Shown here: one piece after another, positions 8,803 to 16,583 of the stretch | Position numbering within the stretch: the stretch's first letter is position 1 | How the letters are laid out: every line of letters starts with the position of its first letter | DNA from: Treponema sp. UBA4873 | GTDB taxonomy: Bacteria > Spirochaetota > Spirochaetia > Treponematales > Treponemataceae | Assembly: GCA_002399405.1 (NCBI GenBank) | Contig: DHDP01000005.1 | Span: 1 to 64,000 of the forward strand | Reading direction: 5' to 3' | Length of the DNA: 64,000 bases | Made by a program: the position numbers and the translations under genes | The notes under the pieces: model-generated | What the model was told of the DNA's origin: nothing | The model's database searches: none | What the model saw: only the letters and a program-made list of their open reading frames with translations

Positions 8803-10131
8803 TCAGCTCTTCAGAGCTTTTATCATTTCATTCTGCCCCCAGTCGAGGGCGTCTTTTACGGAACGGGTTCCGAGCATTGCACTTGAGATCGATTCCTGAA
8901 CGATATGATCGAACTGGTTCCACTGTTGTATGTCGGGAACGTTGCGCATCTCGAAATTCTGGCATGACTGAATGAAAGCGGCCTGTTTCGGCTGGATTTT
9001 CGCGTAGTCGTCGTAGACAAGTTTGTTCGTAGGGGCCGCGCGGCGCATCGCGAGTTTCTGCGCGTATCTACTGTGCAGATATGCGATGAACTCGAATGCT
9101 TCGTCGGGATGTTTACAGTTCGTCGAAATCGCAACGGGGTTGCCCCACGAAACGAGGACCGGTTTTTTATCCGCGGAATATGCCGGGAACGGAGCGAACC
9201 CGAGATCGTTTTCAAACTGATCGGGAGTCATCATCGCCTTGAAATTTGCAATTGTCCATACGGCGGCCTGACATGTCGCGACCGAACCGTTGGCGAACAT
9301 CGCGTGAATATCGGTTACAGTCTTCGTTCCCTGCGGCGCCGTGTCGCGGTACATCTTCTTCATAAATTCGACGGCCTTAACATTTTCGGGCGAATTGAAA
9401 ATCAGTCTGTCCGCCGTATACGGCCCCTGTTCCTTCGGGAATATTCCGCCGCCCGCTGTCCACAGCCAGTGCATATACCACCATCTGCTGAGCGTTTCCA
9501 CGAAAGTCGGTTCGCCCCATCCGTACACGTCGGGCGTTCCGTCCTTATTCGTGTCGACCGTAAGTTTTTTTGCGGCGGCGTAATACGAATCCCACGTCGA
9601 AAGATCTGCGGGTGTCAATCCCGCGGCCTTGAGCTTCGACTTGCTGTACGCCGTCATCGGAGCGCTGAACATGATGTACGGCAGACCGACGATTTTACCG
9701 CCGATCTTCACCGAATTAATAAGGTACACGTCCTTTTCAAGATTCGTACCGTCTTCAAGTACTTTGCCTTTGATGTACTTGTCGAGCGGAAGAAAAGCTC
9801 CGCCCTCGCGCTGCGAATAATAACCGTACAATCCCGCGCCCGTGTCGAGTGTTATGATATCGCCTTCGACGCCGCTGGCTATATCAAGCGCGAGTCTGTC
9901 CCAGTACGTCTCGCTGGAAATGGCCGCAAGTTCGATGCGGACGTTCGGATGAGTTTTTTCAAATTCATTGATTATGGGCGTGAGCTCATTTTTCTGCGTC
10001 TCCGCGTCGAACCACTGATACCATACCAGGTTTATTTTCTTTCCCCGGCCGGAACTGCTTTTTGTACTTCCTGCGGATACGGCCATAGATACAAGACCGA
10101 AGGCAAGAATAATTGAAAGAATACGTTTCAT
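8803..10131 (-). CDS. Extracellular sugar-binding protein, family 1
   Basis: 442 aa. A signal peptide (residues 1-20, cleavage probably after AVSA) is followed by a bacterial SBP_1 fold: INLVWYQWFDAETQK, DIITLDTGAGLYGY near 100, and a C-terminal lobe with aromatic and charged ligand residues. Unlike most treponemal binding proteins there is no Cys at the signal cleavage region (SMAVSAGSTKSSS), so it should be a soluble periplasmic protein rather than a lipoprotein. A strong AAGGAGG site lies four bases before the ATG. It is the first gene of the four-gene sugar operon and is transcribed from the promoter at 10171-10198, divergent from a GntR-type regulator. Confidence 0.9.
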   Translation of the reverse strand: MKRILSIILAFGLVSMAVSAGSTKSSSGRGKKINLVWYQWFDAETQKNELTPIINEFEKTHPNVRIELAAISSETYWDRLALDIASGVEGDIITLDTGAGLYGYYSQREGGAFLPLDKYIKGKVLEDGTNLEKDVYLINSVKIGGKIVGLPYIMFSAPMTAYSKSKLKAAGLTPADLSTWDSYYAAAKKLTVDTNKDGTPDVYGWGEPTFVETLSRWWYMHWLWTAGGGIFPKEQGPYTADRLIFNSPENVKAVEFMKKMYRDTAPQGTKTVTDIHAMFANGSVATCQAAVWTIANFKAMMTPDQFENDLGFAPFPAYSADKKPVLVSWGNPVAISTNCKHPDEAFEFIAYLHSRYAQKLAMRRAAPTNKLVYDDYAKIQPKQAAFIQSCQNFEMRNVPDIQQWNQFDHIVQESISSAMLGTRSVKDALDWGQNEMIKALKS

Positions 10132-10170
10132 ACAACCTCCTTGAAAACCGTTTTAATTTTTAATAATGTC

Positions 10171-10198
10171 AGTATATCATGTCCGTTTTGGCTGTAAA
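10171..10198 (-). promoter_or_regulatory. Promoter of the sugar-uptake operon
   Basis: On the minus strand: TTTACA (10198-10193), 16-bp spacer, TATACT (10176-10171), five of six matches in each box. The start is predicted about 33 bases before the binding-protein ATG. An imperfect inverted pair, CCGTTTTAAT (10148-10157) and ATTAAAATACGG (10211-10222), flanks the promoter and could be the regulator's operator; that is speculative. Confidence 0.65.
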
Positions 10199-10231
10199 CA
10201 AAATGTTCTGATTAAAATACGGAAAAATATA

Positions 10232-10260
10232 TTGAAACATAACAGGTGGTAGAATATATT
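10232..10260 (+). promoter_or_regulatory. Promoter of the GntR-type regulator gene
   Basis: TTGAAA (10232-10237), 17-bp spacer, TATATT (10255-10260). The predicted start falls at about 10267, downstream of the possible GTG at 10246, so translation should begin at the ATG at 10279 behind GAGGAG. Confidence 0.5.
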
Positions 10261-10278
10261 GATACCGAGGAGCAGCCT

Positions 10279-11289
10279 ATGCCGAAACTTGTCTATCAGA
10301 ACTTTTACCGTGAATTACGCAGGGATATCGAAACCGGCTACAAAACGGGCGACCGTTATCTCAGAGTCAGAGAGATTGCCGGTAAATTCAACGTGAGCCT
10401 GCAGATAGCGCAGAAGGCCGTTTCGCAGCTTTCATCGGAAGGTGTGATCGCGGCGAAACCACGCGCGGGCATCGTTGTTCAAAATACAGGTACCGCTCCG
10501 AGCGGACTGAAAGGGAAAAAAATTCTCGTCCTTTCATATAAACAGGATTATCATTTCTACGCGTCGTTCCTTGACGGCATCAGGCAGAACTGCGGTCTCT
10601 ACGGCGTCGATGTGGAATTTAAAATGAACACATTTAAGGAAACCGATTCGCTCGGTTTCGGAGAATATCTGCTTTCATTAAACGCGGACGGAATAATCAC
10701 GCTTTCATTCGTAAATTCCGCACTGCCTTTTTATTATGCGCTGCGGGAAGGTCAGGATATTGTTGCGGATATCATACTTGATTCATTGCCGGTCCTGCCG
10801 GCGGTTCAGACGGATAATTATAGACATTCGTATGAAGCTGCCTGCATTCTCAGCAAGCGGAACTGCCGCAGATATTTTGTTCTGGGATATTATCCGCAGA
10901 ACAACAGGCGCTACAGGGGATTTTATGACGGGATACAAAAAACGTGGCAGGGCTCTTTCCGGCCGGAAGTGACGTACATACAGCTGTCGAAGATGAATGT
11001 GCTCGGCGAAGTAATCAGAATTATTCATAATTATTCCGACACGGCGGGATTTTTCATCAGCGACTATTCCGCCAATTATTTTTTCGGTATGCTGTGCATT
11101 CAGGAACGGATTCAGCCGAAAACTGTGCTTGTATACGACGCCGACGATTCATATTTTTCACTCCCCGGCCTGGAGCCGGTGAGATCGATCGCCCCCTCAT
11201 TTAAAGAACTCGGCAGACAGCTGAGCGGCGTGCTTATCAGGAAATGGAAAACAGGTGCGTATCCGGAGCCGTTACAGAGAAAAATCTGA
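10279..11289 (+). CDS. GntR-type transcriptional regulator with sugar-binding-like C-terminal domain
   Basis: 336 aa from the ATG at 10279, chosen because GAGGAG lies six bases upstream and the -10 box lies between it and the GTG at 10246. The winged helix-turn-helix spans about residues 10-75 (YRELRRDIETGYKTGDRYL, then SLQIAQKAVSQLSSEGVI). The remainder (LKGKKILVLSYKQDYHFY onward) resembles a LacI/periplasmic-binding-type effector domain, as in AraR-like regulators. It is divergent from the sugar ABC/GH172 operon with about 150 bases between, so it most likely senses the imported sugar and controls that operon. Confidence 0.85.
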   Translation: MPKLVYQNFYRELRRDIETGYKTGDRYLRVREIAGKFNVSLQIAQKAVSQLSSEGVIAAKPRAGIVVQNTGTAPSGLKGKKILVLSYKQDYHFYASFLDGIRQNCGLYGVDVEFKMNTFKETDSLGFGEYLLSLNADGIITLSFVNSALPFYYALREGQDIVADIILDSLPVLPAVQTDNYRHSYEAACILSKRNCRRYFVLGYYPQNNRRYRGFYDGIQKTWQGSFRPEVTYIQLSKMNVLGEVIRIIHNYSDTAGFFISDYSANYFFGMLCIQERIQPKTVLVYDADDSYFSLPGLEPVRSIAPSFKELGRQLSGVLIRKWKTGAYPEPLQRKI

Positions 11290-11314
11290 TCCCCTTCGCG
11301 CTCCTTATTTCCGT

Positions 11315-11851
11315 TTACCACCTGTTCCGGTGAATGATCTCCTCCGTCTTTTTCCGGGGACGCGGCGCGGGGGCTTCGTCGGGATATCCGACTGCAAGAA
11401 TGGTGACGAGGAACTTGTCTTCCGGTATGCCCAGAGCGGGCCGCATTTCGTCTTCGGTAAACCAGCACACCCAGCAGGTGCCCAGCCCCTGATGAACTGC
11501 TTCCAGCACGATGTGTTCGGCTGCTATTGCCGTATCGCGGATTATCTGCTTCAGCTCGAAGACAGGCGTGTCTTCCTTCACGCGCATGTTTCCGTTTTCC
11601 TTTATGCGCACCTGTATGTCGGCGACGCACGCGATGAGGAGGGGAGCGGAGCATATCCACTGCTGGTTGTGCGCCGCTTCCGCGACAGTCCTGATGACGG
11701 CTTTATCGTCGATGAGTATGAACTGCCACGGCTGAGTATTGTTTCCCGACGGTGCAAGCCGTGCGCTTTCAATCAGCGCCGCGATTTTTTCATCTTCTAT
11801 TTTTTTGTTCTGATATTTTCTGATACTGCGGCGTTTTTCAATTTCCGTCAT
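11315..11851 (-). CDS. Nitroreductase family protein
   Basis: 178 aa flavoprotein of the NfsB/FRP type. RRSIRKYQNKKIEDEKI (residues 7-23) and the FMN-binding APSGNNTQPWQF (32-43) are typical, as are GLGTCWVCWF and AVGYPDE near the C-terminus. It likely binds FMN as a dimer and reduces nitro or quinone compounds, or acts as an NAD(P)H or ferredoxin-linked flavin reductase. It follows korB by 13 bases on the same strand, so it is probably the last gene of the ferredoxin oxidoreductase operon; a physiological link to reduced ferredoxin is inference. Confidence 0.85.
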   Translation of the reverse strand: MTEIEKRRSIRKYQNKKIEDEKIAALIESARLAPSGNNTQPWQFILIDDKAVIRTVAEAAHNQQWICSAPLLIACVADIQVRIKENGNMRVKEDTPVFELKQIIRDTAIAAEHIVLEAVHQGLGTCWVCWFTEDEMRPALGIPEDKFLVTILAVGYPDEAPAPRPRKKTEEIIHRNRW

Positions 11852-11864
11852 TTTTATTCCTCTG

Positions 11865-12722
11865 TCATTTCATGAGTTTTGCGAGCTGTTCGGGAGAACG
11901 CGTCCGCGTCCACAGCGGCGATTTGTCCGACGCATAGACGGGCAGCTGCTCTTCGAACGACGGTTTCCTGTCCGCCCTGCGGTAGAATATGCCGAGCGGC
12001 AGCGGATCGGCCTCGAACGTTTTTTCGAGCGCGCGCATGCGGTCTCCCTCGTCCCACGAATCGGGCAGGCGGTACGTATGCTCTTTGTACCACTTGAACG
12101 TGTTCGTCTTGTTGAAGGACACGCACGGATCAAGGATGTCGATGAGCGCATATCCCCTGTACTGAACCGCTTCCTTAATAATATTTTTCGTAAGCTCCGC
12201 GTCGCCGGTGAACGCGCGGGCGACGAACGGCGCTCCGATCGATATGGCCGCGGCAAGCGGATTGAACGGCTCTGCGATGACGCCGTCAGTCTGGACGGGA
12301 GTTTTCATCCCTTTCGGACTGGTGGGGGAGGCCTGTCCCTGCGTTAGTCCGTACACCATGTTGTCGTGAACGAGATGCGTAATGTCGGGATTCCGCCTGA
12401 TGACGTGGATGAAGTGATTGCCGCCCTCTCCGTACATGTCGCCGTCGCCGCCTTCCGCTATGACGGTAAGCGCCGGGTTTGCCGCTTTTATTGCGGTCGC
12501 GACGGGAACGGCCCTGCCGTGCAGTCCGTTGAAGAAATTACTGTGGACGTACTGCGGCATTTTCGCCGCCTGTCCGATTCCCGAAGAAATAACAAGTTCC
12601 GACGGATCTATGTCGAGCTCTTCGAGCGCCTCTTTGAGAATGCCGAGCAGCGGATAGTTGCCGCAGCCGGGGCACCACGCGATATCGGTATCAGGATCAC
12701 AGTCAAATCGTGTCTTTGTCAT
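11865..12722 (-). CDS. korB: 2-oxoacid:ferredoxin oxidoreductase, beta (TPP-binding) subunit
   Basis: 285 aa. The N-terminal CPGCGNYPLL (residues 18-27) and the thiamine-diphosphate/Mg motif GGDGDMYGEGGNHF (about 92-105), then MVYGLTQGQASPTS, are characteristic. It decarboxylates 2-oxoglutarate or another 2-oxoacid with the alpha/gamma partner, making acyl-CoA and reduced ferredoxin. Its start overlaps the end of the alpha/gamma gene by four bases. Only one N-terminal CxxC is visible and no ferredoxin-type delta domain is encoded alongside, matching two-subunit KOR enzymes. The precise 2-oxoacid cannot be read from sequence. Confidence 0.9.
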   Translation of the reverse strand: MTKTRFDCDPDTDIAWCPGCGNYPLLGILKEALEELDIDPSELVISSGIGQAAKMPQYVHSNFFNGLHGRAVPVATAIKAANPALTVIAEGGDGDMYGEGGNHFIHVIRRNPDITHLVHDNMVYGLTQGQASPTSPKGMKTPVQTDGVIAEPFNPLAAAISIGAPFVARAFTGDAELTKNIIKEAVQYRGYALIDILDPCVSFNKTNTFKWYKEHTYRLPDSWDEGDRMRALEKTFEADPLPLGIFYRRADRKPSFEEQLPVYASDKSPLWTRTRSPEQLAKLMK

Positions 12723-14404
12723 AATTTTACAGCCTCCCCGATTTTGTTCACCAGTTCTTCGACGGAGAACTGCATGCCGTTGTATTTGAGCATCCGCACG
12801 TCGAAGTCGGTGAGCGTTTCCTGTTTGAGCAGATTTCCGAACTGTCCGGTTACGTTGTTTTCCACGAGGATTTTCCGCTTCGCGCGTGCGAGTAAAGCTT
12901 TTGCGCCTTTCGGGACGGGATACACCTGTCTGAAATGTGCAAACGCAATATCCTTCCGTCCGAGCCGCTCAAGCGCTTCGCGGATTGCGCCGTACGTCGA
13001 CCCCCAGCCGACGACGAGCGTTTCGTAGTCTCTGCTTCCGATCAGTTCCGGTTCGACGTCCTTCAGATTTTTGAGTTTCCTCATGCGCTTGTCGGTCATG
13101 GCGATGCGGACGTCGGCGTCTTCCGTTATGAGCCCCTCTTCCGTATGTTCGTCGCTGTCAACCCGTACGATTCCGTTTCCGTAACCGGGAATGCCGCGCG
13201 GCGAAATGCCCGACTTCGTGAGCGCGTACCGTTTGTAGTCTGCCGTCGTTTCCGTTATGTGCTGAAGAATGCTGTTTCCGCTGAAATCGACTTTCGGGAT
13301 GACGCCTTCGCTGTCGAGAAAATACTGATCAGTGAGCAGAATGACGGGCACCTGGAATTCGTCCGCGGTGTCAAACGCGCGGCGGGCGAGTTCTATTCCG
13401 TCCTGCAGCGTGCCCGGCGCATAGATGACGCGGGGAAAGTCGCCGTGGCCCGCGTACACGGCCAGATTCAGGTCGCCCTGTTCCGTCCGCGTCGGCAGTC
13501 CCGTTGCAGGGCCGGGCCGTTCAGCCAGATGGATGACGGCGGGAGACTCGATGCAGCCTGCGAGGCTGAGCGCTTCAGTCATGAGTGCGAATCCGCCTCC
13601 CGACGTCGTAACCATTGCCCGTGCTCCCGCGTACCACGCGCCGAGCTCCATGTTGAGCGCCGCGAGCTCGTCTTCCGCCTGCTCTGCGACGACTCCGTAT
13701 TCGTCCGCATGAGACGCCATGAACGCAAGTACGCCGGTGCCTGGCGACATCGGGTACGAGGCGATGAAATTGCAGCCGCCTGCAAGCGCGCCTATGCCGA
13801 CTGATTCCGTCCCGCTCAGCGCTTTTGAACGCGCCTCGACCGATTCGTCTTTTTTGATTTCCGCATGAAGCGGAATCGTATCGGCAAGTTTCATTCCCCT
13901 GTCGAACGCGGTGATGTTGTTCTTTACGATATCAGCGCCTTTTTTGGCGAACTGGGTACTGATAAGATTGTACGCAGTTTCGGGATTGCAGGAGAAAAGC
14001 GCGCACAGCAGACCGCTCACGAGCGTGTTCGCGTACAGCGTTCCGCCGATATCCTCAAGGCTCTTTTCCACCGGAAGCGGTATTTTTCTGCAGGGAACGC
14101 CGGTGTCGCTCAGATGTTCGGCTTCGCCTGTCACAATCGTGTCGGACGACAGCCGTTTTTCGAGCCGTCTGATTCCGTTTTTCCCGAGCACAATCAGCAG
14201 ATCTGTCCGCTCCGTAAAAGCGTATACCGGTTCGGACGAGATGCGCAGTTCCGTCGTATTGTTGCCGCCCCTGACCCGCGACATAAGCTCCTTTGTCATG
14301 AACGCGTAGTATCCGCTCTGCCGCAGCAGTTTCATGAACAGGGTCTCGATCGTTTTTAATCCCTGTCCGGCTTCTCCCGACAGGACCACTGAATAACTTT
14401 TCAT
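12719..14404 (-). CDS. korA: 2-oxoacid:ferredoxin oxidoreductase, fused gamma-alpha subunit
   Basis: 561 aa. The gamma domain is N-terminal (residues 1-180; SGEAGQGLKTIETLFMKLL and KELMSRVRGGNN). The alpha (pyrimidine-binding) domain follows from about 205 (GNEA-like segment, then SYPMSPGTGVLAFMA and TTSGGGFALMTEALSLAG). The C-terminal lobe (LVVGWGSTYGAI, FRQVYPVPK) completes the transketolase-like fold. A GGAGG site precedes the ATG, and a consensus promoter with a palindromic leader site lies directly upstream, so this gene starts its own operon rather than belonging to the ATPase-TOPRIM pair beyond it. Confidence 0.9.
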   Translation of the reverse strand: MKSYSVVLSGEAGQGLKTIETLFMKLLRQSGYYAFMTKELMSRVRGGNNTTELRISSEPVYAFTERTDLLIVLGKNGIRRLEKRLSSDTIVTGEAEHLSDTGVPCRKIPLPVEKSLEDIGGTLYANTLVSGLLCALFSCNPETAYNLISTQFAKKGADIVKNNITAFDRGMKLADTIPLHAEIKKDESVEARSKALSGTESVGIGALAGGCNFIASYPMSPGTGVLAFMASHADEYGVVAEQAEDELAALNMELGAWYAGARAMVTTSGGGFALMTEALSLAGCIESPAVIHLAERPGPATGLPTRTEQGDLNLAVYAGHGDFPRVIYAPGTLQDGIELARRAFDTADEFQVPVILLTDQYFLDSEGVIPKVDFSGNSILQHITETTADYKRYALTKSGISPRGIPGYGNGIVRVDSDEHTEEGLITEDADVRIAMTDKRMRKLKNLKDVEPELIGSRDYETLVVGWGSTYGAIREALERLGRKDIAFAHFRQVYPVPKGAKALLARAKRKILVENNVTGQFGNLLKQETLTDFDVRMLKYNGMQFSVEELVNKIGEAVKL

Positions 14405-14431
14405 CTACAGCCTCCGTACGAAAATCACACC

Positions 14432-14444
14432 GGCAGATTCTGCC
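14432..14444. promoter_or_regulatory. Palindromic leader site, possible operator of the oxidoreductase operon
   Basis: GGCAGATTCTGCC is a perfect 13-base palindrome around a central T. It lies just downstream of the predicted start point of the korA promoter and about 27 bases before the ATG, a position suited to a repressor site or a leader hairpin. Confidence 0.4.
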
Positions 14445-14456
14445 ATCACTGTTCTA

Positions 14457-14485
14457 AGTATAAGTCCGGTTCGTTCAATTTTCAA
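14457..14485 (-). promoter_or_regulatory. Promoter of the 2-oxoacid:ferredoxin oxidoreductase operon
   Basis: On the minus strand: TTGAAA (14485-14480), 17-bp spacer, TATACT (14462-14457). The same two hexamers and spacing recur upstream of the phosphoribosyltransferase gene at 49176-49204. Confidence 0.7.
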
Positions 14486-14513
14486 GACGGCGCAGTCAGG
14501 GGAATAAACAAAA

Positions 14514-15311
14514 CTATGTAAAGTATTCGTACAGAAACAGCGGAAACGCATTCAGCACAGCAACAGTATTATTTGCGTTCACATACTTCTTCAACTGTGA
14601 GACGAATATTTCCTGCTGCGCAACAGCATCTTTACTCACCGGCATATCTTTATTTCCCGTGCAGATAAGATTGGCCTTTTGCACATTTTGAACTTTCAAC
14701 AGGTTCCAGTTATTTCTTATTTCCGCGATCCGTTCTTTCACCGGAATTTTAAGTTCCTTTGATTTCTGTCCTGAGCGGAATTCTATAAAATCGAAATTTT
14801 TGTAAAATGAAAATTCGTTTGCCTTAGTTTTGAAATCGCAGGATTCTGCAACGGGCATTGTATATGAAAAGTAATCGGAATCGGGAAGTTGCTTTGTGTA
14901 TCTGATTGATTCTATCATCGGATAGTTAATATACAGTTTGCCGTTATCGGTTTCGTCGTCAAAGAACGAAAGTAATTCTTTAAGTTGTCTGTTCAGGTCT
15001 GCAAAAGAAAGCGTGTTCGTTTTGTTCTGATTATGGCAGTCATAGTCAAAGAATAAGAACACTTCTGAAAAATCAGATGTTTTCGAAAATTCTTTTAACG
15101 GATTATCATGTTTGTTCCGGGCATCCTGCCGTAATACAGAAACGAGATCTTCTGAAAAACCGTCTTTTCCGTTTATCCGTTTATACAGATTGTAAATATT
15201 ATTTCCGAATGAGCAGATAATATTCCGATTACCTTTGGGAAAGAAGAGATATTCCAATGTTCTGAAAAGGGTCGGTTCCCGTTCGGTTCCTTCAAACACA
15301 AAGAGAATCAT
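14514..15311 (-). CDS. TOPRIM-like (RloB/AriB-type) protein, partner of adjacent ATPase
   Basis: 265 aa, AT-rich and without a confidently named family. The N-terminus ILFVFEGTEREPTLF (residues 2-16) fits the first TOPRIM strand with its catalytic Glu (E7). FLFFDYDCHNQ (86-96) fits the DxD strand (D89, D91), and NYPMIESIRY (129-138) offers a further Glu. This Glu...DxD order matches RloB/DUF4435-like nucleases. It overlaps the ATPase gene by four bases on the same strand, so the two are translationally coupled. ATPase plus TOPRIM pairs form PARIS (AriA/AriB), AbiL and OLD/Gabija-like defence systems, which cut nucleic acid or stop growth on infection. I infer a defence nuclease or effector; family membership needs profile searches. 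Confidence 0.6.
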   Translation of the reverse strand: MILFVFEGTEREPTLFRTLEYLFFPKGNRNIICSFGNNIYNLYKRINGKDGFSEDLVSVLRQDARNKHDNPLKEFSKTSDFSEVFLFFDYDCHNQNKTNTLSFADLNRQLKELLSFFDDETDNGKLYINYPMIESIRYTKQLPDSDYFSYTMPVAESCDFKTKANEFSFYKNFDFIEFRSGQKSKELKIPVKERIAEIRNNWNLLKVQNVQKANLICTGNKDMPVSKDAVAQQEIFVSQLKKYVNANNTVAVLNAFPLFLYEYFT

Positions 15312-16405
15312 ATTTCAAACGTACCACCCCGGAACAGCTTTTCAATATTATGCCCGAACCGCAAATCTTTTTCGGTACAGTCGCAGAGCGGCCTGATGAC
15401 GTTTTTATCGAGGATAAAATTGCAGTCGGGGCGCAGCAGGTCGTTTGTCATGAGATACGTGTTATGAGAAGATGTGAAAACCTGACAGTTGAGCGAGAAC
15501 AGCCGTCTGCATACTTCAAATGAGAGTTTGAAATGATAAAATGCATCAAATTCGTCGATAAAAACAAAGGATGCACTATCCATATGCTTAATCCAGAAAT
15601 AAAGCAGCATCAGTGAATGCGTTCCCGTTGAAGCAATCTCATCAAAAGGAAGCGGGACGCCCTTTATAAAACAGTAGAGCTTTTTGTCGTTGGTCCGGGG
15701 CGGAACGAAATCAAAATGCTGGCTGCTTATGGTTTCCAGAAACCCCGCAAAATCGCCTGTCAGCTTATTTTGAATGATATAATCGTCGAGCAGATAAATA
15801 TTTGTTTCCAGTCCGATGAATTCGCGCTGTTCAAGACAGCGGAACCAAAGCATTGAGTTGACGAATTTCTGCAGCTGTATAAGATAATGATCCTCCGGAA
15901 GCGGATACGACGTAAGCAGATAATTTACGATTGAAACATTATTCGCATTGTTTACGAGATTGTTTTTTGCCGAATCCTCCATCGGAAACGACGAATTTAT
16001 TTCAAATGAATTCAGCTGCCGGTCGAATATCTGCTTTTTATCTACGATCAGCTTTTCGGTACGCAATGCCCCCTGCTGATTTTTTGAATAAACATATTCA
16101 ATTTTTTTGTTGCTGAACAAAAAGGTATATTCGAAAGTGACGGGTGTTTTCTGAGCACCGGCGAATGCAAAATTCTCATAGTAGTCCGGCTTCTTCCATT
16201 TCTGGGAAAGATGATTGACTATGTCAAAGACGGCGAGACCGAAGTTGCTCTTGCCGCTGCCGTTCGGACCGTAAATAATGCCGTTCTTGATGATGCCGTT
16301 TTTAACTGCGAACGTGTTGAATTCATAGTCTTTCGGTTTGCTCAGATCAAGTTCTATCCGGTCAGCAAAGCCGCGGTAATTGGTGACGGCGAATTTTATC
16401 AGCAT
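15308..16405 (-). CDS. AAA/ABC-type ATPase (AAA_15/21, OLD-like) of a putative defence pair
   Basis: 365 aa from the ATG at 16403-16405, which has a GAGG site; a start 15 codons further up lacks one. MLIKFAVTNYRGF is the usual opening of SMC/RecF/OLD-type ATPases. Walker A GPNGSGKS is at residues 46-53, the signature-like STGTHS at 259-264, Walker B FVFIDEFDAF at about 280-289, and the switch SSHNTYLM near 312. The central region carries no long coiled coil. The protein should dimerise around ATP and gate the TOPRIM partner. Composition is AT-rich compared with korA and uvrA on either side, which fits horizontal acquisition. Closest named analogues are AriA of PARIS and AbiLi; a repair role cannot be excluded. 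Confidence 0.75.
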   Translation of the reverse strand: MLIKFAVTNYRGFADRIELDLSKPKDYEFNTFAVKNGIIKNGIIYGPNGSGKSNFGLAVFDIVNHLSQKWKKPDYYENFAFAGAQKTPVTFEYTFLFSNKKIEYVYSKNQQGALRTEKLIVDKKQIFDRQLNSFEINSSFPMEDSAKNNLVNNANNVSIVNYLLTSYPLPEDHYLIQLQKFVNSMLWFRCLEQREFIGLETNIYLLDDYIIQNKLTGDFAGFLETISSQHFDFVPPRTNDKKLYCFIKGVPLPFDEIASTGTHSLMLLYFWIKHMDSASFVFIDEFDAFYHFKLSFEVCRRLFSLNCQVFTSSHNTYLMTNDLLRPDCNFILDKNVIRPLCDCTEKDLRFGHNIEKLFRGGTFEI

Positions 16406-16544
16406 ATGTACCTCGATACATATATTAACGGCACTATATGCCAAAAGCAACAGTTTACCGTAAAAAAATTACGGCAGAATTTTTTTGTACGGGTAAAAGA
16501 ATTTTCGGGCCATCTGTCCTGATTGATAGAGAGTCTTTTTCATA

Positions 16545-16573
16545 TTGAGTTAACTCCGCAATTCCGCTATACT
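16545..16573 (+). promoter_or_regulatory. uvrA promoter
   Basis: TTGAGT (16545-16550), 17-bp spacer, TATACT (16568-16573). Transcription should begin near 16580-16584, that is after the first ATG (16575) and at or next to the ATG at 16584, predicting a leaderless message. No LexA-type box was recognised. Confidence 0.6.
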
Positions 16574-16583
16574 TATGTGTACT

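Noticed and set aside
16458..16486. Terminator-like hairpin CCGTAA/TTACGG followed by a T run on the plus strand
   Set aside because: No plus-strand gene ends there (the neighbouring ATPase is on the minus strand), so it may only stop antisense transcripts or be chance.
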